Below, piece after piece: positions 33,701-43,300 of a DNA stretch of 64,000 bases. The notes under the pieces are model-generated. The model saw only the letters and a list, made by a program, of their open reading frames with translations. It was not told the origin of the DNA and ran no database searches. Numbering within the stretch: position 1 is the stretch's first letter; every line of letters starts with the position of its first letter. A program made the translations under genes and the position numbers. This DNA is from Symsagittifera roscoffensis (lineage: Eukaryota > Xenacoelomorpha > Acoela > Convolutidae): assembly GCF_963678635.1 (NCBI RefSeq), contig NC_087063.1:74543617-74607616 (forward strand), in the 5' to 3' direction.

Positions 33701-34894
33701 GTGTTGTCTGTCGGAGATCTTCTAGTTGCCGTTACTTCAGTTGAGATGTCGGACAGTTCCGACATCTCCTCTCGATCCAACGTCCCGGTGGAAGTGGCAA
33801 AATCATGGCCTTGTTCTACCGGAGTAGATTCACTCGCCAGCCTTCTGCCTCTCCCTTCCAGTCCATTTACTCCCTGGTTGTCGTTCATGGTATGGTCCGT
33901 ATTGACCTCCACTTCTAACAGTTCTCTTCGCTCTTCTGAGGTCTTTTGACTTCTCGTTTCAACCATTCTGCCTGAAACCGTCCCCTCTTTATCGGACCGG
34001 GTTCGCTTGATCCAATCCACAAAAGGATCGGTCATCGTTTTTCTTTGCTTTTCAGGTATGAATTTCCTAGAGCTATTACCTCGTTTTGGTATCCTTGACT
34101 TGTCTAAACTCATTCTTTATTTGTCACTTTCCTATGCCTACTCTTGACTCAATTGCTAGAGACCTTATAGTTTTATTAACAATAATAATGACACAACACA
34201 ACAAATTTCACCAGATTCTATTAAATAGTGACCACGAATCCCTGTATGTTGTCAGAGTACAGTTTGTATAAAATTTATTCACACTAGCCGATTATCGGTC
34301 CAAAGATCTGGAAACTAGCACAATATGATGTTATCAGTCAATTTAAAAGATAGTGTAGTCACCACCCAATCAAGCACAGTTTAGGTTGATTTAAAATCAA
34401 AAACAAAAAAAATATATATTGACACAATATGAATGTATATATAAAAAAAAACGTATGTGTCTTGTACTCTTAGTCGGTCGCAGTACAATAGTCGAACCTG
34501 TCTTTTAAAGAAAAAGCTTTCCCTGCTTGGTGCTGCACCAAACAGACAAAACTTTGAAGGCAGTAATTTTCTCAAGTGGGCGTCTATTGCACCCACCGAG
34601 TACTGTGTTACCTATCTGCCTTCGGACTGCCCGAGCTAGACCTACTAAAATCCTCAGGGCAGTTACTTTTCCCAAAAACGTATTATGTTTCAATCCACAC
34701 CAATGAGTCACGCTCTTTTTAATTTAGACTTAGTGTCGCGAATATCCGAGTTCGGACCTGTTTTGTATTAGTCTGGTTCTTTTTGAGAGGCAAGTTACCA
34801 GTGCAGTCACTGATACCTAGCCTGTGTATTAATAACCTAATACCTCTCGCTTTTTAGTCTTTCTTTCGTTTACCTAAGTCCTTAATAAAATGAT

Positions 34895-36452
34895 ACCCCT
34901 CCGGATTGGCACAAATAGGACCCTTCCGGTTTTGTGGAAAGTAGACCCCTCCGGATTCGGACCCCTCTGACTTTGAAAAATTTCGACCCCTCCGGATTGG
35001 GAGCCCTTAGCTCTGTCAAAGTAGCTTTTTGTAGTTTTCTTAATTTCAGCTTATACCCCTCCGGATACGTTCTGCGTTGCTTTTATGCTGTTTGAATTAA
35101 CTGGGAAGGGTATAGGGTCCTTTCCTAGACCCCTCCGGATTGATGTTAAGGCACTTATTTGACAATTCACACTAACGGTGAAGGGTCTTATCACTTGCCT
35201 AATTTCGACTCTATTATGGTTGTCTTGTGCCTTCAGCCCTCCCTTTTTGTCTAGAACTGTCCTAAGTTACTTAGTTCAATCGCTATCATTTTTTGGTAGA
35301 GGTATAAGGGTTTCTCAGAAAAATTTATAAAACGTGAAGGGTGTACCCCTCCGGATTTGTGTAATTTGCTAAAAACAATCTCAAAAAATTTTCTCGCTCG
35401 TTTTTCCGAAAAATTTCTGATCCTATTAGTAAGCTCAGCTAATTTCTGATCTATTGGTACCAAGATCAACTCGATATGATCAGTAGTTCCAAAGTTATTA
35501 ACCAAAACGACTTTTTTCCGAACTCAAAAGATTTTCTCTCTTATAGGTTCCGCCTAACTTTTTCCGCAAATCTGGCCCTTTCGACCTAAAAATTATTGAT
35601 CCGAGCTCAGAAGGCCTATACTCTTCTAGTTCAATGCAAAAGACCCGATCTAAAACGCTATTGTAGAAAAATTTTGCGAAAAACTATGCTACCTGGACCC
35701 CTCCGGATTGATGAATCCACCAAATCAAACACGTTATGTTCGATTTCTCTGCAACCCGGAAGGCTTTCGGGTAGCGGATTTTAAGACTTGTAGATTCACT
35801 AGTGGACGTTGTCCGAACAACTATTTTTACTGTCCTACCTCAAAAATTTCAAAAAAATTTTCTAAATTTTTAGTGTTTCTTACTATCAAAAATTGGGAAA
35901 ATTTGGTTTTTGGTACCAAACTAGTTCCAACCGCTTCCGAACTAAAGTTAACCGGTTCTACTTATTACAGTAGTGCAGTTACGATGTAACACACTAACTT
36001 AGCGCTTTTTTCCGTTTCAAAAAATATCGATATCTCAAAAATCGCGACTTTGGGGGGATCAAAATATCGCTATTTTGACCCTAAAAACCGGTCTGTTTTC
36101 GTTGTTTTTCACTGAAAATCGATATAAGACTATTAATATAGGCTATATAAATAATAATATTAGTAATACTATACCCCTCCGGGTTTGTTTATTATCCGAA
36201 TTAAGGTGCTTAACTCGGATATTCGCAGTTCGGTGAAGGGTCACTACAGTGCAGCACTGTCGAGCCCCCCACAGATTACTATCTTACTTTTTGTACCAAA
36301 AGGGATACAAAACTTGTTAACGATACCCAACAGTCGATTGTTGTTGTAGTTGAGCCCCTTCTTGTTGCTCCTTGAACTGCTTGCCGGATCGGTCTTCACC
36401 CAAGACCCTTCCGAATTGAGCGCAAATCAGCTGACCCTTCCGGATTGAGCGC
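34895..36452 (-). repeat. Dispersed AATCCGGAGGGGT motif array in the leader
   Basis: Plus-strand ACCCCTCCGGATT or a one-base variant at 34895, 34945, 34986, 35055, 35129, 35345, 35697 and 36173. ACCCTTCCG-type variants lie at 34920, 36405 and 36434, the last two followed by the same ATTGAGCGC. A further variant lies in each LTR (e.g. 37472). Spacing is irregular, so it is a dispersed site rather than a tandem satellite. The core TCCGGA is palindromic. Function unknown; a protein-binding or insulator-like site is one possibility. Confidence 0.8.
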
Positions 36453-36974
36453 AATTTATCATTAACGTGCTTAAATGCTCAAATAACCCTACAGTACAAG
36501 CCTCACAAACGGGCTACAAAATTGATCGTAACGATCCTGACTGATATAAATGCCTGTAACAACAATATATCTATCAACAACAAACGGGGGGGTTGGATCA
36601 CATCTTGTCTGGGGGGATGATTTCTACAGATTTTTTACTTTTTTACTGTTTTTGGTTTTTTCGGTTATTTTTTATGTTTTTTGTTTTTCTTGGGTACTAT
36701 ACTACTTTTTGTTCGGTTTTGCTGATATCTTTAAGTGTTTTTGGTCACAAACCACTCAGGGGATGAGGGGTTCATGATTCCCCCACCCTTCCTGGTTCGT
36801 GAATTTTCGGTCTTAACTAGGTTAAAAAACTATTCACGGTAATCCGGAAGGCTTCCGCGTTCCGAACTACCCTTCCGCCCCGGCAGTTTAGGCCTATTAA
36901 GGGCGTTAATGTGAGCATCCGCTCGGCGCGGAGTGCTCGTTAACGGTTCCGCCGGTCATGATGTTATGAAAGAA

Positions 36975-36992
36975 TAACACCCAGGAGCGCCA
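36975..36992 (-). promoter_or_regulatory. Candidate primer binding site, copy B
   Basis: In element sense TGGCGCTCCTGGGTGTTA begins 12 bases after the LTR end. The TGG start would pair with a tRNA CCA end. The offset is larger than usual and I cannot name a matching tRNA, so this is tentative. The same bases occur in copy C (60165-60182). Confidence 0.3.
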
Positions 36993-37004
36993 TAAAAACA
37001 TACA

Positions 37005-37924
37005 TGTAACATTCGCCCGGAAGATACATATCGACGGATAACAAAACTAAGTCTTAAGACGACTGGCTAGCGTCTAAACAGAGCTTTGCATGTTTTTCAC
37101 CGTCTCTACCAAGCCAGTACTTTTCGGTGGTCTTTCTTACATCAGGCTAACAAAAACGTTACTGTTCTCCGGCTTCGACCAGAACGCTCAAATTAACTGA
37201 ATTACATGCGAAATTAGTGAGCTCATGGCTGGGTCTCTGTATCCCCAGACCACGAGGTCACTCCTAAAAACAGGGCTACTACTTATCATATTACTATTGT
37301 TTTTGTTCAGTAGATAAAAATCATCATCTCCATCGAAGATGGATCAACCCTTTCCCCCAACTCCTAGCACCTCATCCTTGTCAAAACTAATCAAAATATC
37401 AGTTAAATTCAAGTCAGGACATGACAGGATGCTAAAATTCAATACAAGTTCATAAAAGTTCCCGTCCCGAGACCCTTCCGGATTCTTGAATCCGGCGAAT
37501 CAAGCTCCTTAACCTCAGGTTCACGCTAACTCGGAGGGCTGGCTTTTACCCTTCACCGTTGTTCGCAACGGCCTTGCAACTATTGTAACAGCACAATAGT
37601 TGCAACTCGGAACGTCCTCTGCTGTTCGGTAGTTCGTTGTTGTTTTTTAGTCTCGATTTTCGTACTGTTCGTAATCGCAGATAAAGTTGTTCTGTTTCTT
37701 TCTGCTATTTTAGCCAAAATGGCCGTTTTAACATTTCTCAGAAATGTTACGTCATCACTTCGAAAATTTAAAATTTAGAATTCCAGAATCTTCTAGCCTT
37801 CACCGTTTGGCCAATCATTCAAATAACGTCCTTATCCGTTCTAAATCGCCAATCCGGAAGGTTCACTGCTAAAATCCTGAATTCTGCAGAGACTGCATTT
37901 TGGCCATTCTGGTCGAATGTCACA
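37005..37924 (-). repeat. Copy B 5' LTR
   Basis: 920 bp, element-sense TGTGACATTCG at 37924 to CGAATGTTACA at 37005. By eye it is almost identical to 38635-39554 and 60195-61114, and much less similar to its supposed partner at 13433-14351. The right flank enters the R2-like ORF in mid-codon. Confidence 0.92.
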
Positions 37925-38414
37925 TGCCCTTATAAAGCAGAGTCTATCATCTACTCACATTGCGTCTGTTTTAGAACCACGACACCTCTACAGGACCGAT
38001 CAGAAGCGACCAGACGGTTTGACGCTCGTTCCATGGGCTGATGGTAAGCAGCTCTTGTGGGATGTAACGGTACTAGACTCCTTAGCTCCTTGTAGGATTA
38101 ATGCCGGGTCTGTTTGTAACCCTGGTACGGCTGCCGCTGAAGCGGAAGAGCGAAAAATTGACAAATATAAAGATCTTGTAAATGATGGATATCTTTTTCA
38201 ACCGCTAGCTTTTGAAATTCAGGGCGCGGCCGGCCCCAGCACAGAATTTTTTTTGAGCAAGCTTTGTAAGAACCTAAGCATATGCACTGAGGAACCCAGA
38301 GCAGGCAGCTTTTTAAAACAGAGAATCTCCCTGGCAATACAGATTGCGAACGCCGCTTGCGTACTCGGAACAATAAATGACAAAATAACTTTCGACGAAA
38401 TTTTTTACTTGTAA
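37925..38414 (+). pseudogene. R2-like non-LTR retrotransposon ORF, part 2: restriction-like endonuclease and C-terminus
   Basis: Open frame continuing the protein begun at 11822. Motifs in order are KRPDGLTLVPW then LLWDVTVLD, matching the PD...D-V-T pattern of the PD-(D/E)XK-type endonuclease of R2-group elements. Next is AEERKIDKYKDL (the E..K..KY helix), then a conserved tail ending at TAA (38414). The His of the RH pair is read as c-a from the LTR edge plus t from the flank. The ORF is on the same strand as part 1, so a ~25.9 kb insertion (12037-37924) appears to split one gene. The endonuclease would nick target DNA for target-primed reverse transcription; it cannot be expressed whole here. 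Confidence 0.65.
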
Positions 38415-38634
38415 CACTTGTATATTATATTATCTCGTGTCGAGTTGCGTGTTCTTATTGAAGAAGCGTAACCCGTATCGATTTTAAATGAAAAAGACTT
38501 AAACACTTGACATCTTCTTTTATCATTATCACTTCCATATCTAGAAAATTCCAAGGATTTTGACTGGAATACATGATGAAGGGACTCATGACTGTAACCT
38601 CGGTTACTATGATACTTTTGACCTTTACAATATG
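38415..38634 (+). other. Flank downstream of the R2-like ORF
   Basis: 220 bp AT-rich sequence between the R2-like stop and the 3' LTR of copy C, probably the 3' UTR of the R2-like element. It contains an inverted repeat GTAACC-tc-GGTTAC near 38593-38606. Nothing else recognised. Confidence 0.4.
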
Positions 38635-39554
38635 TGTAACATTCGCCCGGAAGATACATATCGACGGATAACAAAACTAAGTCTTAAGACGACTGGCTAG
38701 CGTCTAAACAGAGCTTTGCATGTTTTTCACCGTCTCTACCAAGCCAGTACTTTTCGGTGGTCTTTCTTACATCAGGATAACAAAAACGTTACTGTTCTCC
38801 GGCTTCGACCAGAACGCTCAAATTAACTGAATTACATGCGAAATTAGTGAGCTCATGGCTGGGTCTCTGTATCCCCAGACCACGAGGTCACTCCTAAAAA
38901 CAGGGCTACTACTTATCATATTACTATTGTTTTTGTTCAGTAGATAAAAATCATCATCTCCATCGAAGATGGATCAACCCTTTCCCCCAACTCCTAGCAC
39001 CTCATCCTTGTCAAAACTAATCAAAATATCAGTTAAATTCAAGTCAGGACATGACAGGATGCTAAAATTCAATACAAGTTCATAAAAGTTCCCGTCCCGA
39101 GACCCTTCCGGATTCTTGAATCCGGCGAATCAAGCTCCTTAACCTCAGGTTCACGCTAACTCGGAGGGCTGGCTTTTACCCTTCACCGTTGTTCGCAACG
39201 GCCTTGCAACTATTGTAACAGCACAATAGTTGCAACTCGGAACGTCCTCTGCTGTTCGGTAGTTCGTTGTTGTTTTTTAGTCTCGATTTTCGTACTGTTC
39301 GTAATCGCAGATAAAGTTGTTCTGTTTCTTTCTGCTATTTTAGCCAAAATGGCCGTTTTAACATTTCTCAGAAATGTTACGTCATCACTTCGAAAATTTA
39401 AAATTTAGAATTCCAGAATCTTCTAGCCTTCACCGTTTGGCCAATCATTCAAATAACGTCCTTATCCGTTCTAAATCGCCAATCCGGAAGGTTCACTGCT
39501 AAAATCCTGAATTCTGCAGAGACTGCATTTTGGCCATTCTGGTCGAATGTCACA
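38635..39554 (-). repeat. Copy C 3' LTR
   Basis: 920 bp with the family ends. The element-sense upstream tract is CTGTCCGGGTAGTA, i.e. the polypurine tract carries a G-to-T change compared with A, B and D. The outer flank is ...acaatatg. Confidence 0.92.
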
Positions 39555-40374
39555 TACTACCCGGACAGTCCGGTCAATGTCCTCATTGAATCGCGCAATG
39601 TTCTAAATGGTTACAGTGTCATCGAACAGAATTTACAAAATGCACGAAATTACTTTTATCTACGTCACATCGACTCACTGCAGAATATAAATGGCATCAT
39701 ACTACATCACTATAGCCTTCAAATTCTTTCATTAATCTGCACATTGAGGATATGACTTAAGATAAAACATATTTTCTGACTTCCAGTGTCAATATCCCGA
39801 TTGAAACTTTTCCTCCTAGATTTAAAAGGTGTTGGCTTGCAGGACAGTCCTGCCAACCAACAAGCTAAAATTATCCTACTATGCTCCTTCCCTTCGGAAA
39901 TCTTGCTTGCCTATTGTCCTGAGCATTAAAACTAAGAAACTTTGTGGTTAGAAAGAACAATGCAACAACCTCCCTCCTCAAGAAGTTACTCAAGTTTTTC
40001 ATGTCACCACAAAGTTATCAGTCTTCCTAAGTGATTAAAAACAATCATGCAGGCTGGAATATTTAAATATACTCTTCCCTCAAGCCTTTCTAAATAAATA
40101 ATAAGTGAGTGTCTCTAAAGCCACTTCAACTAAAACCAAAATGCAAATTTATAAATGCAACAATTTCCAAACTCAACTCAAATGTTTCAGTTTTCAATTA
40201 CAACTTGGTTGCTTGGTTTCTCACTTGAGTTTTTCACACACATAAAACAATTCTGAGTTTTAACTTTTCTTCATCATCCCTTTGTTCTCTTCTTTTTTCG
40301 TCGTTTAGAAGTTCTAAAACTTCTAAATTCTTCTAATTTTCTTTCTTGCTGCCTCTTGTTTTCCCGACCATTCA
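39555..40374 (-). other. Copy C 3' UTR
   Basis: Same content as the 3' UTRs of A and B: the TTTAGAAGTT hairpin near 40303-40327, the GCAGGAC-x-GTCCTGC palindrome near 39838-39853 and the variant polypurine tract at 39556-39567. No gene. Confidence 0.7.
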
Positions 40375-43300
40375 TCAATGCTCCATTTCCTCCTCCTGTG
40401 ACACTGACTCCGCACTCTCGGTTTCCGTGTCTTGTAGCACGTCATTGACTATCCTGACGCTGTTGGAAGCCGTCCTCCAACACTTCTGCTCTTCCACCCT
40501 CTGTTTACAGCAAGGTAGGGGATCCACGTTTGATTCTCTGTTTCTACAGAAGCTGTTGTGGAGACACAACGTCACGTTTCTCTCCAAATCTTCTTTCAGC
40601 ATCTCTGCCTTCTCATTTCCACTACGCTCGCTCGTCCTGGAAATTCTTTTCACAGCGGTGGTCACTGCATTCCGATGGGTCACGAAAGCTCGCTTGAAAG
40701 CTCCTGCCCCAATGTCCAGTTGATATTCACTGTATACTCTGCCATGCTTCGACATATGCTTTTTCGCATACTCGTACAACCATGCAGTCATGTTAGCTCT
40801 GAACCATGGCATCAATCGTTTTCTTGCCCATATCTTCTTCACTTCCATCGGAATGTTTAGAACTTTGCACATTGTCTCAAAAAGATCTAAATCTTTTAGA
40901 CAATCTAATTTCTGCAATTGTTCTCTCGTCGGTGCCTCCTGTCTATTATTCTCTCTCACATGAGCTTCCAGCCATCGTATCGCCATCATAACTCCCACTA
41001 TCACTATTGTTATGGGCTGTGATAAATCTGGTAAACCCATGGAGAGCAGCTCTCCAGAATCCCAGATCAACACCAGATTACTACGCTTGGGATACCACCA
41101 GGTCTGCAGCAAGCAGTGGCAAGGAAACTCGTCATGTGTCAACATGATGCTCCTCCAATTCCGTTTTCCCGAAGCTTCCAGCAATGGCTCCACTTCCATC
41201 ATCACTCGGTGGATCTCATCATTCTCATCTACTGCATTGTAATCTGTGACAGTTGATCCTCTCTGTTTCTGTTTTTCAAAGTCACTGAAGTTCCCGCTCA
41301 CATATCCCATGAACTTCTTTCCTAGTATTGACTCCAACTCCTCTTTGGTTCTTTCTGGAACTGCTGAGAAAATCTTACACAGTAACTCGTAAGACTTTTC
41401 AGACATTCTTGCCAACCTCACGCACTTCGGCACTGAAAAGGCTTGATCCACAATCGTTCTTGTACTCTTCACATCCACAGCTACGAAATGTACAGGATAC
41501 TTGCTCTTGCACATTGGAGCCAACATTGAACCCACCAAATATCGTGCTCCTGATGGTCTACAATAAGTTTCGCTGTGTCTGATGTTCATCTCCGTTTCGA
41601 TTGCTTCCCTCCATTTTCCTATATACTTCTGCTCAGTCTGCAGAACTCCTGGGAATACTTCTACGCTGATGGCTGTGACCATCTCATGTTTCTGTTCTAG
41701 ATTCAATAGTGACTCTAAAGAACCAAACATGCTGCAGAATCCTAGTGCTGTCACTAGATTCACATCGGTTCCTCCATGGCAATCTGCTATCAGTTCCGTT
41801 TCCGTTCTTGCTTTCATCACTACATTTCCAAACAATACTGTCAACTGCTTGTGTTGTTTCTCCAGGGTTTTCACACAGTCTAGACTTCCACAAACGTGAC
41901 CCTCTAGTCCACAGACTTCCGCCAGACAGCTACCAGGTTTGACCCAGTCTTCTGGTCCCCAGCCAGGCAACTCCACTCTATCTTCTCCGTTGCTCTTAGA
42001 GGCTGTTATCATCACATTATATATGACGTTGAGGTCACGCAGGTTACAGTCCGCATTCAGTTCCCTCTGTATGTCCTGTGTCGCCCGTAATATTGAGTCA
42101 GCGTTGGGACTAGGACACCATGATGGCTTCATCAATTCCCACACTGCCATCAAGCTCGTTCTCAGTAATTCATCTGAGAATCCCAACCCAAATTCCACTC
42201 TCTTGTCGGATTTTGGTACTGAAGGTGCAGTCACCTCTTCTTCCAAGACCAGTCCCAATTTGGCCTGTGAATTGTTAACGCTCTTAGTCGTTACAATTCT
42301 GGACGTCCAGAACCTTAGTAACACCGCCTGTTCATAATCAAAGAAGCAATCACGTATGTCTTCACTCAGGAAAGGATTGTACGCTATCCCTATGATCCCG
42401 GATACATAGCTATATGACTTCTTCTTGATCGGTCCACAGTATTCACTGGATTTCGGCAATGCTCCCATAGATTCTTTAGTGAGCCTCAACTCCTTGTTTG
42501 AGAATCTCCTGATCTCGTCTATCTTTTTCATGGGTTCCAATTCTTCAGGTTCTTTCATGTTCACCCTCATCGGTTTACTTTGCTGCATATCCAGCATTGC
42601 TAGCAAGAACATGGCTTTCGTTCGCTCATCGCCTTCCTTCAACATTTTAACACAAGTGCTTAATGCAGGTACTGAGATCTGCTCTATCAGGAATCGAATG
42701 AAACAGAGAGCGTCTCTCCGCTTTGCACACGCTACTGCTGCTCCCTCCTGGACTATCAGATCCCTCAGATTCGTCATAAGGAAAACTTTTTCCTCCTTTG
42801 ATCTCTTCCTTTCTTCCGAATCATATTCTTCGCGAGTCAGTCCCATCATGCACCAGGCGAGCCTGAGTTGTAATTCTGTCCTTACGTAAGGTACTGCCAC
42901 GAGAGCATGTATTCTTGGCGTAGTCCTCATTTCCTCTTCGAAATACCTCAGTACTACTGCTTTCCATGGAAGGCTCACCAACTGCTCGATCGTCTCCGCC
43001 TGTACGTCAGACGACGCCAAAGTTCCGTACGCCTTCTGCTTGAGGGTGGTGCCTTGCAACATTGTTTCCAGATAACCCTCCATGGCTTTTTCTTCTTCCA
43101 GGGCCATTACATACCCTCTAGCCGAGTTTCGGTATTCCAACATCTCCATGTATCCACCGGTGGGTTCATCTATCGACACTGTCTCAGACACTGTCAGTCT
43201 GTTGTATTCCACTGGTGTTAGTTGTCCTGCAACACTTCCCTTTCCATGATTCATGGGAGATGGCTTGAAGTCCCTCATCTTACTCTCTCCACATTGACTG

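Larger units (their letters stand above)
24513..34113 (-). pseudogene. Copy B ORF1 (Gag-Pol with macrodomain-like tail), integrase frameshift
   Basis: Starts at MSLDKSRIPK (34113) and ends at the shared stop (24513). Domain order is N-terminal low-complexity region, coiled coil, Gag, two CX2CX4HX4C knuckles (CANC..., CFFC...), DTGA protease with ILGRDF, RT with FTTLDLGSAF and YVDD, RNase H, ~480-residue spacer, HHCC/D,D35E integrase, GPF module and macrodomain-like end. A 7-bp tandem duplication (GGTGGTC, about 26543-26557) between the first and second integrase Asp shifts the frame. The upstream frame ends near 26371, and the correct frame resumes and stays open to 24513. A 12-bp deletion in the RNase H-integrase spacer relative to copy C is in frame. 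Integrase is therefore non-functional here, while Gag, protease and RT remain encodable. Confidence 0.92.
34114..37004 (-). other. Copy B 5' leader (2.9 kb, non-coding)
   Basis: Lies between the 5' LTR and ORF1 and has no substantial reading frame. It contains a dispersed ACCCCTCCGGATT motif array, AT-rich stretches, and a pyrimidine-rich segment near 36625-36725. An 833 bp block (35768-36600) appears inverted in copy C. The LTR-proximal 112 bp (36893-37004) is identical in C and D's shared leader side. Such a long leader is unusual for Ty3/gypsy elements. Confidence 0.75.
13433..37924 (-). mobile_element. Giant Ty3/gypsy-type LTR retrotransposon, copy B
   Basis: Read on the minus strand: 5' LTR 37005-37924, leader 34114-37004, ORF1 24513-34113 (one frameshift), spacer, ORF2 15169-24114 (intact), 3' UTR, polypurine tract, 3' LTR 13433-14351. 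Total about 24.5 kb, several times a typical Ty3/gypsy element. The two LTRs differ at dozens of positions and the flanks (gtttc on the left, tgccc on the right) show no target site duplication. The copy is therefore recombinant, converted or mis-assembled at one end. Confidence 0.93.

Noticed and set aside
34381-34711. Short reading frames in the copy B leader
   Set aside because: 60-90 codons, AT-rich, overlapping on both strands and without matching frames in copy C; treated as non-coding.
36550-36777. 75-codon hydrophobic frame in the leader of copy B
   Set aside because: It arises from a T-rich tract; half of it is absent from copy C and it has no start context or homology that I can see.
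37005-39554. Repeated LTR blocks read as a tandem satellite or CRISPR-like array
   Set aside because: Repeats are ~920 bp with TG...CA ends, a polypurine tract and coding interiors; they are LTRs.
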